Made by a program: the position numbers and the translations under genes. The notes under the pieces were generated by a model, which saw only the letters and a program-made list of their open reading frames with translations, searched no databases and had not been told where the DNA came from. This document shows, piece after piece, positions 29,994 to 38,305 of a DNA stretch of 64,000 nt. This DNA is from JANQMX01 sp965247175 (GTDB lineage Bacteria; Pseudomonadota; Alphaproteobacteria; Kiloniellales; DSM-21159). Position 1 is the first letter of the stretch. Every line of letters starts with the position of its first letter. The DNA lies in the NCBI GenBank assembly GCA_965247175.1, contig OZ252006.1, positions 1,984,001 through 2,048,000 on the forward strand. Reading direction: 5' to 3'.

Positions 29994-30275
29994 ATGAAGA
30001 AGCGCTCGGTCACCGTCGCCGGCCACGCCACCAGCGTCTCGGTGGAGGAGCCCTTCTGGGACGAGCTGCGTGCTATCGCCAAGCGTGACGGGGTGTCGCT
30101 TGCGGGCCTGATCGAGCGCCTGGACAAGGAGCGTTTCGCCAAGGCGGGCGGAGAGCTTTCAGAGGTTGCCAATCTCTCCAGCGCGATCCGGCTCTTCGTC
30201 TTGGATGACTTAAAGCACCGTGCAGGCGCGTCGAAGGCGGCAGCGCCATCTGCTACTGATTCAGAATCCCTTTGA
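29994..30275 (+). CDS. Ribbon-helix-helix domain protein
   Basis: A 93-residue protein with an RHH_4-type domain: KRSVTVAGHATSVSVEEPFWDELRAIAKRDGVSLAGLIERLD in outline, followed by LSSAIRLFVLDDLK. The beta-strand TSVSVE and helix pair are those of MetJ/Arc-fold DNA-binding proteins. It lies 11 bases after fumC and is surely co-transcribed. Its 3' end overlaps the convergent AsmA gene by 23 bases. Target unknown; no toxin partner is present. Confidence 0.88.
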   Translation: MKKRSVTVAGHATSVSVEEPFWDELRAIAKRDGVSLAGLIERLDKERFAKAGGELSEVANLSSAIRLFVLDDLKHRAGASKAAAPSATDSESL

Positions 30276-33200
30276 AGAGTCCGCGCAGGAGCTGTTCTCG
30301 CGGGTCCTGTTCCGGCTGCTCTGGCTCACTGCTCTCTTGGTTGGGCAGTTGTCCGGAAGGTGCGCTTTCGGGCTGACTCTCCTCCCGGGGCGGCACGCCC
30401 AGTACGCCGCCGACAATCCCCTCGATGATATCGCCGGGTGAGTCCGCCGAGCCGCCGGACGGGTCGATGCTGATTCCGCGGCGCAAGATGTCGCCGCCGA
30501 AGCTGGTGTTCGGCGCGTCCAGCGGGCCGGCCAGGGCGACGGTCAGATAAGGCGCATTGTCCTCGCCCAAGGTCACCGCCAAATCCAAAGCCGTGGAGAG
30601 GCGCGGCAGGTCGACCATGACGCCCTGCCCATTCACGCGCGCCCCTTGCCCCAGCAGCAGGATGTCGTCACTGCGAAGCACCCCGCGCTCGGCCTGGTAG
30701 GTCAGGGATAGGGCGACGGGCGCTTGCCCGAAGGCGCCGAACAGTGCGTTGACGGGGTCGGTAAAGCCTTGAACCTGGCGCACGGCCCCGCCGAGCAGCC
30801 CGGCCACCAGATTGGCGCCCTGCTCCAGTCCACCGGGCTGGAAACTGAGATCGCCACCCGCACTGCCATCACCGCTCAAGGTCGAGACCATCTCGAGCTG
30901 ACTGGAGCCGCGCGCAGTGAAGCGACCGTCCAAATCGATGAGCCCATCGATCTGGTGCTCGACGCCGGCGGCACGCAGCAGTGGCCCGACAGGAATGCGG
31001 TCGAGGTCGAGGGTCCAGGAAGCCTGGGCTGGAGTGGCTGGGCCGGACGCATCGAGCTCACCGACGGCGGACAAGCTGCCACCTCTGAGCGCGCCGTCAA
31101 AACGTCGCACCGTAAGGACACCACCTTCGAAGCTTGCATCCAGCACGACGTCGTCCAGCGGCATGTCACCTGTGTCGAGTGATGCAAAACTTGCAACAAG
31201 GCTACCGTCAAACTGCCGCAGAGGCTCGAGGGGGAGCGGGTCCTTGGACCAAGTGGACGCGTCTTGGCTGCTCTGCCCAGCGGGGCTTCCGCCGCTGCCG
31301 GCCTGCTCTGCGCCATCGGCGAGAAAGTCGCTCACGATCAGCTCGCCGAAATCCAGCCGTGTCTCGAGCCGAGGCCGGGCTGAGGTCAAGTCGAGTGCCA
31401 GCTCACCCTGCAGGCTGGTGCGGCCAGCCTGTGCCATCAGCTCGGTCACCGACAGCTTGAGCGGCGAGCCGGCCACCTTGGCGTTGAGGTCCAGTGCACC
31501 GACGCGTCCAAAGCCTTCCTCTGGGAAGAGCCGCGTCAAAGGTCGCTGAAGATCCTCATGCGAGACGGCCAAGTCGAAGTCGAAGTCGGGCAGACCGCTC
31601 GAGACGTTCTGCGCGCTCCCGACGGCGCGCAGTTCGCCGCCCAAGGCGGCAACGCGGGTCGTGTAGCGGAAGTCATCCAACGACCCATTCATGGTGCTGG
31701 TCAGCGCAATCGGCCCTAGCCGCGTCACGCTTTCGATCTCCGATAAGCCGGCCAGAGCCGCGAGTCGGCGCGCCTCGATGCCTTCGACGACGAGCGCGAC
31801 ATCTTCAAGTTGTGGCTTGTCCGTCATGTAGTCCGAGAGAACACCCCTCGAGCTTATGCGGCCGCCGAGCGCCACGAGGGCGAGATCGTAGTCGATGCTG
31901 CCACGCGAACCGTTGGCCTGCAGCTCCAGGTCGAACGCGCCAAGGCGGGCCAGCGGGTGGCTAACCGGAAGACCGAGCACGGCGGCGATGCTCGCGCCAT
32001 CCATGCCCGACAGGGAGAAGCTTCCCGCCTCCACCGAGGGCTCGCCCTGAAGATCGCGCAAGATCGCGACTGACTGCCCGCGGCCGCCCAAACCCGTTAC
32101 ATCGAGCGACAGGCTGATCGCCTCGAGATCGCCGCTGGCGTCGCCGCTGGCGCTCAATGGTCCGAGACGGGCCACCATGTCATCCGCCGGGCGCCCCAGA
32201 TAGCGCAGCAGGCGCACAGGCTCTTGCAAGCTGATGTCGAATTGCCCCTCTGCTAACTGCGGCTGGTCGGCCAAACCGGTCAGGCGCCCACTGACCCGCC
32301 CTGCCCCACCCGGAAAGCTGTCGGCAGACAGCTCCGAGAAGGTCAAGGCGCCGGCAAGCAGCAACCCGCGGGCGCGCAGCTCCTGAAAGGCGCCGCCCTG
32401 CAACACAACTTCCTCCGCGTGGAGATCGAAGTTGGCATCGAAGCGATCCAGCAGGGACAACGCCGGGATGCCTTCAAGGACATCATTCGTGGATTCACCC
32501 CGCAGGGCTTCAGCCGTCTCCTGGCCGGAGTCTTGCGGTGAGAGAGGCAGCGAGTCACCGAGATAGGCATCGAGATTGAGACGATCGATGCTGAGCCCGA
32601 CACCGATGCCGGGGCGCGCGCCCAGGCGTGTGGCAATGCCTCCTCTCAGGCGGCTGGCATCCAGGTCCGCAGTGAGATTGTTGAAGTCTAAGCGACTGCC
32701 GCTCTCGGCCATCCGCGCCGAGACGTCTGTCACCAGAATGAGGCGCCGCAGCCGGTCATCGGCGACGTCCGGCACCTCTTGGCCGAGCCAGGCCAGAGTC
32801 TGCCGAAGATCGTTGGCCCTGACCTCCAAGCCGCCGTCGAAGGCGGCACCCTCGGCCGGGCGGGTCAGCTTGCCGCTCAGCGCAATTTCGGCACCGCCCG
32901 GCAAGGTCGCGCTGAGGGTCTCCATGAGAGCTTGGCTCTGATCGAGGCTGGCGCCGAAGACTGTATTGCGCAGCGTATCCTGCCGATAAACCAAAGCGTC
33001 GACCGTTACGTCGACGCGGCCAATCACCTGACCCAAGAATGGCACATCGAGAGGAGCCGTGCCGGCCGCGGCCGCACCGTCTTCCGGCCCGGCCGCACTG
33101 GCCTTTGCCTCTGGCGTCGGCAAGCCCTCCAAGAGCTCATCGAGGTCAATGCGCGTGGCGGCGAGTTCCAGCCTGAGTTCTGGAACGGCAACTGGGTTTG

Positions 33201-34140
33201 CAGCAAGTCTGCCCGCGCCCTGCAGCCGACTCGCGCCGAGGCGCAGTGTTGCATCCTCCACCGTAAGAGCATCGTCGCCATAGCTCAGCTCGGCGACCAC
33301 CTCATAGTCCAAGTCCGGCGCAGGAAGCTCCGTGCCCAGCTTGCTGGCGAACGCCGCCAGGTCAGCCAAGGACATGCCGCTCAGGGTGAGCGTGCCCCGG
33401 ACGGCCGGGTCTTCGGGCGCGATGCTGCCGTCCCAGGCAAGCTTGGCGTCGCCGAGGCCGGGAGCGTTCACTGCAATCGCGCTGCCGGCCCCTGTACCGC
33501 GATCGAGACGACCCATCGAGGCGCTCAGGTCGAATACTTCTCCGCTGTAGGAGAAATCCCCCTTGAGTCGAAAGGGGCCGCTCAGCGAGTCCGCCGAAAG
33601 ATCGGCATCGATAGCTTCGATACGCTCTTCCCTGCCCGTACCAAGATCGCGGTAGACCAGGGTGCCGCCTTCAACCCGCAGTGCCTGGACCCTGAGGGCG
33701 AGATCGGGGTCCGCCGTACCGGCCGCGCCATCAGTCGTCCCGCCGGAAGAACCGTCATCCCCACTCGGCAACCAGTTGTCACGGCCTTGCTCATCGATTT
33801 CGTAAAGCACGACAGGCTCGACCATCACCAGGGAGGCGACCTCAATCTGGCCGCCCAGCAGCGGCGCTAGGGCCACCCGCAGGTCGAGGCTCTTCAAAGT
33901 CAGGCGGTCCGGCTCGCCATCAGCCCCTGCCAGCCGGACGCCGGCAGCTGAAAGCCGCGGTGTCGGCAGCAGCGCGAGGGAGACGTCGCCTTCGATGGCG
34001 ACACGCTCACCAGTGGCATCGAAGATCTGTTGGGTGATCCGCGTTTTCTGCTGGTTCCAGTCAATGAAGGAGGGCGCCAGCAGAAGGGCCGCAAGGCCAA
34101 CCACGACGACCCCTGTTACAACCAAGAGAACCTTCTTCAT
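30253..34140 (-). CDS. AsmA-family protein
   Basis: A 1295-residue protein with an N-terminal membrane anchor (KKVLLVVTGVVVVGLAALLLAPSFI, written here across residues 2-26) and a very long periplasmic part. AsmA hallmarks are FIDWNQQKTRITQQI, TGERVAIEGDVSLALLPTPRL and a C-terminal AsmA_2-like region with GGDLSFQPGG. Such proteins span the envelope as repeating beta-groove structures and take part in phospholipid transport or outer-membrane homeostasis. The tail is acidic and Gln/Pro-rich. The ATG at 34140 is chosen since the anchor starts at once; earlier codons are non-conserved. Single-gene unit. Confidence 0.92.
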   Translation of the reverse strand: MKKVLLVVTGVVVVGLAALLLAPSFIDWNQQKTRITQQIFDATGERVAIEGDVSLALLPTPRLSAAGVRLAGADGEPDRLTLKSLDLRVALAPLLGGQIEVASLVMVEPVVLYEIDEQGRDNWLPSGDDGSSGGTTDGAAGTADPDLALRVQALRVEGGTLVYRDLGTGREERIEAIDADLSADSLSGPFRLKGDFSYSGEVFDLSASMGRLDRGTGAGSAIAVNAPGLGDAKLAWDGSIAPEDPAVRGTLTLSGMSLADLAAFASKLGTELPAPDLDYEVVAELSYGDDALTVEDATLRLGASRLQGAGRLAANPVAVPELRLELAATRIDLDELLEGLPTPEAKASAAGPEDGAAAAGTAPLDVPFLGQVIGRVDVTVDALVYRQDTLRNTVFGASLDQSQALMETLSATLPGGAEIALSGKLTRPAEGAAFDGGLEVRANDLRQTLAWLGQEVPDVADDRLRRLILVTDVSARMAESGSRLDFNNLTADLDASRLRGGIATRLGARPGIGVGLSIDRLNLDAYLGDSLPLSPQDSGQETAEALRGESTNDVLEGIPALSLLDRFDANFDLHAEEVVLQGGAFQELRARGLLLAGALTFSELSADSFPGGAGRVSGRLTGLADQPQLAEGQFDISLQEPVRLLRYLGRPADDMVARLGPLSASGDASGDLEAISLSLDVTGLGGRGQSVAILRDLQGEPSVEAGSFSLSGMDGASIAAVLGLPVSHPLARLGAFDLELQANGSRGSIDYDLALVALGGRISSRGVLSDYMTDKPQLEDVALVVEGIEARRLAALAGLSEIESVTRLGPIALTSTMNGSLDDFRYTTRVAALGGELRAVGSAQNVSSGLPDFDFDLAVSHEDLQRPLTRLFPEEGFGRVGALDLNAKVAGSPLKLSVTELMAQAGRTSLQGELALDLTSARPRLETRLDFGELIVSDFLADGAEQAGSGGSPAGQSSQDASTWSKDPLPLEPLRQFDGSLVASFASLDTGDMPLDDVVLDASFEGGVLTVRRFDGALRGGSLSAVGELDASGPATPAQASWTLDLDRIPVGPLLRAAGVEHQIDGLIDLDGRFTARGSSQLEMVSTLSGDGSAGGDLSFQPGGLEQGANLVAGLLGGAVRQVQGFTDPVNALFGAFGQAPVALSLTYQAERGVLRSDDILLLGQGARVNGQGVMVDLPRLSTALDLAVTLGEDNAPYLTVALAGPLDAPNTSFGGDILRRGISIDPSGGSADSPGDIIEGIVGGVLGVPPREESQPESAPSGQLPNQESSEPEQPEQDPREQLLRGLFKGILNQ

Positions 34141-34297
34141 TGCGAACCCTTGCACCTTGCCTGGCCGCGGCGCGCGCCAGCCTCTCAGCCTTCTATATAA
34201 TGGCTGCCCAGCGCTCAAAGCAGAGGTCGAAGCCGTTGAAGCAATTGACGCTCCAAGCAGCAGATGAAAGACTCCGTCGGTGATCGAGGAGCCTGGC

Positions 34298-34522
34298 ATG
34301 TCTTGTCGGCAAAAGAAGCAGAGCAGCGGCCAAGTGATCAATCTCCGACGCGCGCGGAAGCAAAGATCACGCGAGGCAAGAGCCCAAGAAGCAGCCGAAC
34401 GGCGCGCCAAGTTCGGCCTGCCGAAAGCAGAAAAGGCCCACCAGGCGGACGCCCGAGTCCGAGACGGCAAACATCTGGACGACCATCACCTGCACCCCGC
34501 GTCCAACGAAGACGACAACTAG
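34298..34522 (+). CDS. DUF4169 small protein
   Basis: A 74-residue, highly charged, probably helical protein with the DUF4169 pattern VINLRRARKQRSREA and AAERRAKFGLPKAEK near the start and middle. Function unknown; it is widespread in Alphaproteobacteria. GAGGAG stands seven bases upstream of the ATG. The stop is eight bases from the start of the aminotransferase gene, so they form an operon. The C terminus (HLDDHHLHP-like, His-rich) is variable. Confidence 0.82.
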   Translation: MSCRQKKQSSGQVINLRRARKQRSREARAQEAAERRAKFGLPKAEKAHQADARVRDGKHLDDHHLHPASNEDDN

Positions 34523-34529
34523 GACAGCC

Positions 34530-35714
34530 ATGAGATACGCAGCACGCGTCGAGCGCTTCGCCGGCGAGGGCGCCGAGGCCTGGGCCATCCATATGGAAGG
34601 ACTGGCCCGCCGCGCGCGGGGCGAGGATGTTATCTTGCTGACCGTTGGTGACACCGACACCAACACTCCGACCGGAGTCATCCGGACGGCGACCGACGCC
34701 ATGCTGAGCGGCGACACCAAGTACACCCCGATCATCGGCTTCACCGAGCTGCGCGAGGCGGTGGCAGAGCGCAGCGCCGCCAAGCTTGGTGTTCCGGTCG
34801 AGGCTGAGCGCGTGGTGATCACGGCTGGTGCACAAGGCGCGCTCTATGCCGCGGCCCAGTGCCTCTTCGAGACTGGCGACGAGGTTGTGGCGTTCGAACC
34901 GATGTATGTGACCTATGAAGCGGTGGTGCGCTCCACCGGTGCCGAACTGGTCCCGACGCCCTGCCCGGCCGCACTCAACTTCCATCCGGATCTTGAGGCC
35001 CTCGCCGCACGGATCACGCCCAAGACGAAGGCAATCCTCTTCGCCACCCCGAACAACCCAACAGGCGCCGTCCTAACCCGCTTTGAGCTGGAAGCCATTG
35101 CCGAACTCTGCCGGACGCATGACCTCTGGTGCATCTCCGACGAGGTTTATGGCGACATCGTCTATCAAGACGAGCACATGAGCCCTCTCAGCCTGCCCGG
35201 CATGGCAGACCGCACGGTTGTGATCAGCTCACTTTCCAAGTCTCATGCCATGACGGGTTGGCGCATTGGCTGGTCTATCGTCCCTGACAGCGACTTTGCC
35301 GACCATCTCTTCAATCTTCTGCTTTGCAGCCTCTATGGACTGCCTGGCTTCAGCCAGCGGGCGGCGATCAGCGCGTTGACCCAGGACTTTCCCGAGTTGA
35401 CGGGGATGATGAATACCTATCGTGACCGGCGGCGGCGGTTGAGCGAAAGGCTGGACGGGCTGCCCGGCATGGCATGCCACGCGCCTGAAGGCGGCATGTT
35501 CCTGCTGCTCGATGTGCGGGGCAGTGGCCTCAGCGCCCAGGCCTTCGCCGAGCGGCTGCTGGCCGAAACGGGCGTGGCCCTCCTGCCCGCCGATGCCTTC
35601 GGCGACAGCGCGAAGGGTCACCTGCGGCTCAGCCTCGGCACGACCGACGAGCGATTGGACGAAGCCGCAACGCGCATCGAGGGCTTTGCCGCCGCACTAT
35701 CGGTTGCGGCGTAA
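34530..35714 (+). CDS. Class I/II PLP aminotransferase
   Basis: A 394-residue fold-type I aminotransferase: FATPNNPTGAV (171-181) binds PLP, CISDEVYGDI (201-210) provides the ring-stacking Asp/Tyr, SLSKSHAMTGWRIGW has Schiff-base Lys237, and HLRLSLG with its carboxylate-binding Arg is near the C terminus. Belongs to the aspartate/arginine-pyruvate type aminotransferase group; amino-acid specificity cannot be read. Co-transcribed with DUF4169. Its 3' end overlaps the convergent glutamine amidotransferase by 18 bases. Confidence 0.92.
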   Translation: MRYAARVERFAGEGAEAWAIHMEGLARRARGEDVILLTVGDTDTNTPTGVIRTATDAMLSGDTKYTPIIGFTELREAVAERSAAKLGVPVEAERVVITAGAQGALYAAAQCLFETGDEVVAFEPMYVTYEAVVRSTGAELVPTPCPAALNFHPDLEALAARITPKTKAILFATPNNPTGAVLTRFELEAIAELCRTHDLWCISDEVYGDIVYQDEHMSPLSLPGMADRTVVISSLSKSHAMTGWRIGWSIVPDSDFADHLFNLLLCSLYGLPGFSQRAAISALTQDFPELTGMMNTYRDRRRRLSERLDGLPGMACHAPEGGMFLLLDVRGSGLSAQAFAERLLAETGVALLPADAFGDSAKGHLRLSLGTTDERLDEAATRIEGFAAALSVAA

Positions 35715-36518
35715 CAGCTCTTCGCCATCGCGCACGGCCACCAAAGTGCCCTCCGGGAGCGGCTCCCAGCCTTCTTCCTCAAGGGGCACACTGGCGAAGA
35801 GGGTCGTGCGCCGCGCACCAAGGCCGATATCCATGCCCGAGCAATGCCACAACTCGCCGTCGCCCTCCGGGCTGCAGGAGCGTTGGCAGAGGCCCGGCGG
35901 TCGCGGCTCGCTATAGCCACCGTTCTCCTCGAAGACGCGCTTGTCCGCATGGACGAAGAGCAGTTCGCCATCGGAGTAAAGGAAGTTCGCGGGGCCGAAA
36001 CCCGCCATCTCGATGGCGAAGTCGGCAAAGACATCGAACCGCTCCTGCGGCGTCGGCGGCTCGTTGCGGCCCTCCCAGACCTCACGCAACCGATGCAGCA
36101 GCAGACAAAAAGCCAGCTCTGAATCCGTATCGCCGACTGGACGGTAGGCAAGCCAGTCGCCGCTGTAGGAGCCATCGAGCCCCATCAGCGTGCCGTTGTG
36201 GGCGAAGGCATGCATTCGGCCGCCCAGCGCACGGCGAAAAGGATGGGTGTTGTAGAGCACGGCCTTGCCGACCGTCGCATGGCGGACATGGGCGATGACG
36301 CAGCGGCTGGCCAAGGCCTGCTCGCGAATGAAGCGGACCCAGGGGCTATCGGCAGCCGGCTCCGCTTCCCGGATCAGGATGACGTCGCGGTCCTCGAAGT
36401 AGGCGATGCCCCAACCGGAGTGGTTGCTGCGCAAGTGGCTGCCGTTGCGCGCAAACTCGTGGAGGGAACAACTGACCGTGGCCGGCGCATAGCTCGACAT
36501 GGCGAAGAGCTCGCACAT
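35697..36518 (-). CDS. Class II glutamine amidotransferase
   Basis: A 273-residue Ntn hydrolase domain alone, of the YafJ/EgtC type. The mature N terminus is MCELFAMS, with Cys2 as nucleophile after Met removal. Supporting motifs are SNHSGWGIAYF, VIAHVRHAT, AHNGTLMG and DTDSELAF. It has no synthetase domain, so it would hydrolyse glutamine or a gamma-glutamyl compound. Start at 36518 fixed by the need for Cys at position 2. The tandem glutaredoxin gene ends 13 bases upstream, so the two form an operon; a gamma-glutamyl or glutathione-related substrate is a fair guess from that. Confidence 0.9.
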   Translation of the reverse strand: MCELFAMSSYAPATVSCSLHEFARNGSHLRSNHSGWGIAYFEDRDVILIREAEPAADSPWVRFIREQALASRCVIAHVRHATVGKAVLYNTHPFRRALGGRMHAFAHNGTLMGLDGSYSGDWLAYRPVGDTDSELAFCLLLHRLREVWEGRNEPPTPQERFDVFADFAIEMAGFGPANFLYSDGELLFVHADKRVFEENGGYSEPRPPGLCQRSCSPEGDGELWHCSGMDIGLGARRTTLFASVPLEEEGWEPLPEGTLVAVRDGEELLRRNR

Positions 36519-36531
36519 GGCTAAAGCCGCC

Positions 36532-37170
36532 TCAGGCCGCTTTGCGCGTCGCAGGCGACAGAGAACAGCGACCGCGATCCGGGTTGGGCTCAATTTCGGC
36601 ATCGAGCAGACGGCTCAGTTCATCGGCGCCACCGACGTAACGCCCCTCGAGCCAGATCTGCGGCACGGTGATCGGCGTCTTGGGCCCGATGATCGGCTTG
36701 ACCCGGCCCAACATCTCGTAGAGCGCGCGCGGGTCCTTGACCACGTCGTGGTACTGGTAGTCGATACCGGCCGCCTCCAGGTAGCCTCTGGCCCGGTGGC
36801 AATGGGGGCAGGTCTCTTTGCCAAAGAGATGATTGCCGATGACCCCAGAGCGTGCCACGTGGGCCGCAATCACCGCCTCGGTCAAGAGCCCGCGGTTGAG
36901 GGCATGGCCCTGGCTGACCAGCCGGCCTTCGACCATGACGATGGGCGCATGCCACCCGCCCTTGGGGAGCGGCTTCCACCATTCGGAAAGCCACTCTCGT
37001 ACATCGAGCTCCACCGGAATGCCCGCAAGCTCCACGGCCATGGTATCCTTGATCACGTCGAGGGTCAGCGAGCACTCGCCGCAGGGTATCTTGACCTTGA
37101 AGGGACCCCATGAGCCGGCCCAGCGGTAAAGAATGATCTTCACCGGCGTGGTGGAAATGCTCTGCGACAT
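36532..37170 (-). CDS. Tandem glutaredoxin-fold protein
   Basis: A 212-residue protein with two thioredoxin-fold halves. The first (about 10-100) has CGEC at 30-33 and a plausible cis-Pro at HAPIVMVEGR. The second (about 112-190) is a normal glutaredoxin with CPHC at 121-124, the TVPQIWLEGRYVGG cis-Pro segment and the glutathione-binding GGADEL. It should carry out glutathione-linked thiol exchange in the cytosol; the first half may instead bind a substrate. Precedes the amidotransferase gene by 13 bases. The glutathione reductase at 26526-27914 could recycle it. Confidence 0.85.
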   Translation of the reverse strand: MSQSISTTPVKIILYRWAGSWGPFKVKIPCGECSLTLDVIKDTMAVELAGIPVELDVREWLSEWWKPLPKGGWHAPIVMVEGRLVSQGHALNRGLLTEAVIAAHVARSGVIGNHLFGKETCPHCHRARGYLEAAGIDYQYHDVVKDPRALYEMLGRVKPIIGPKTPITVPQIWLEGRYVGGADELSRLLDAEIEPNPDRGRCSLSPATRKAA

Positions 37171-37340
37171 AGCCTGCGCCCCTCCATTCGGTCATGGCCG
37201 GCCATTCGCCCATCGCGACGGATAGGGTCTGGCCAAGCGGGGATATGGTATGCGAAGCCCCGCGCAGAAGACACCGAAGATCACAACGCAGCGAGAGGCG
37301 CTTGAGCACCGGTGCAACCTAGAGCCCGACGCTATCGAGC

Positions 37341-38195
37341 ATGAGACAGAGCATGACGGACAATCTATTCGCAGCCCTAGAGGAACGCTTTGGCGAGCGG
37401 CCGCAGGAGCCACGAGACGAACACATTCCGGAGGCATGGCACGCGCTGGCGGCGCGTGGTTCCTGCCGAGCCTTTCTGCCTGAGCCGATCGAGCCAGCCC
37501 TCATCGAGACGCTCTGCGCCCTCGCCCTTTGCGCACCGACCAAAAGCGATCTGCAACAGCGTGACATCGTCATCATCGAAAGCCCGGGTCTGCGTCACGC
37601 GCTCGACCGGCTACTGACGGAAGGTCCGCTCGGCCAGCCCTGGATCGCCGAAGCTCCCCACCTCCTGGTCTTCTGCGCCAACAACCGTCGGCAGCGCCTT
37701 CTGCATGACTGGCGCACCAAGGACTTCGCCAACGACCATCTCGATGCCTTCTACAACGCCGCTCTGGACGCCGGCATCGCCATGGCGCAGTTCATGGTCG
37801 CCGCCGAAGCGGCTGGCCTCGGCTGCTGCCCGATCAGCGCGATTCGCAATGAGGCGGAAGCGGTCAGCGAGCTGCTCGGCCTGCCCCAGCACGTTTTCCC
37901 GGCTGTTGCTCTGGCGCTTGGCAGGCCCGCTGCGCCGCCAAAGCAGAGCTACCGCCTACCGCTCTCCGTGACCCTGCACAAAGATCGCTACCATGAGGAC
38001 GGCTTGGCAGAGCGCATAACCGGCTATGACGAACGGCGGGCTGCGGCCCAGCCCTACGCCGCTCAGCGCTATCCGGAGGACTTCGGCCAAGCCTCAAGCT
38101 ACGGATGGTCGGAAGACAAGGCCCGCCAGTACGCAAAGCCGGAACGCGCCGGCTTCGGGCGATTTGTCCGAAGAGCAGGCTTTCTACTCGATTAG
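37341..38195 (+). CDS. Nitroreductase-family flavoprotein
   Basis: A 284-residue FMN/NAD(P)H-dependent oxidoreductase: RGSCRAFLPEPIEPALIETL (39-58) carries the FMN-phosphate Arg/Ser pair, LCALALCAPTKSDLQQ the second binding loop, DAGIAMAQFMVAAEAAGLGCCPI the dimer helix, and PAVALALGRPA the closing strand. A 90-residue C-terminal extension, longer than in typical nitroreductases, holds Tyr/Arg-rich sequence. Start either at 37341 or four codons on (37353); no clear ribosome site decides. Substrate unknown. Stands alone. Confidence 0.87.
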   Translation: MRQSMTDNLFAALEERFGERPQEPRDEHIPEAWHALAARGSCRAFLPEPIEPALIETLCALALCAPTKSDLQQRDIVIIESPGLRHALDRLLTEGPLGQPWIAEAPHLLVFCANNRRQRLLHDWRTKDFANDHLDAFYNAALDAGIAMAQFMVAAEAAGLGCCPISAIRNEAEAVSELLGLPQHVFPAVALALGRPAAPPKQSYRLPLSVTLHKDRYHEDGLAERITGYDERRAAAQPYAAQRYPEDFGQASSYGWSEDKARQYAKPERAGFGRFVRRAGFLLD

Positions 38196-38255
38196 GCTGA
38201 AGTTTCAGAGGTTCTTACAATATAAAATAGGCCAATCTACGTCGCCCAACTGCAA

Positions 38256-38270
38256 TTAATGCGACTTTAA
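38256..38270 (+). promoter_or_regulatory. CtrA-type binding box
   Basis: TTAA-TGCGACT-TTAA, a perfect TTAA-N7-TTAA, 36 bases upstream of the NIT-domain chemoreceptor start. Chemotaxis and flagellar genes are standard CtrA targets in Alphaproteobacteria. Confidence 0.75.
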
Positions 38271-38305
38271 AGCAAGCCGAGACATCTAGTCGTCCGCACG
38301 GTGCC

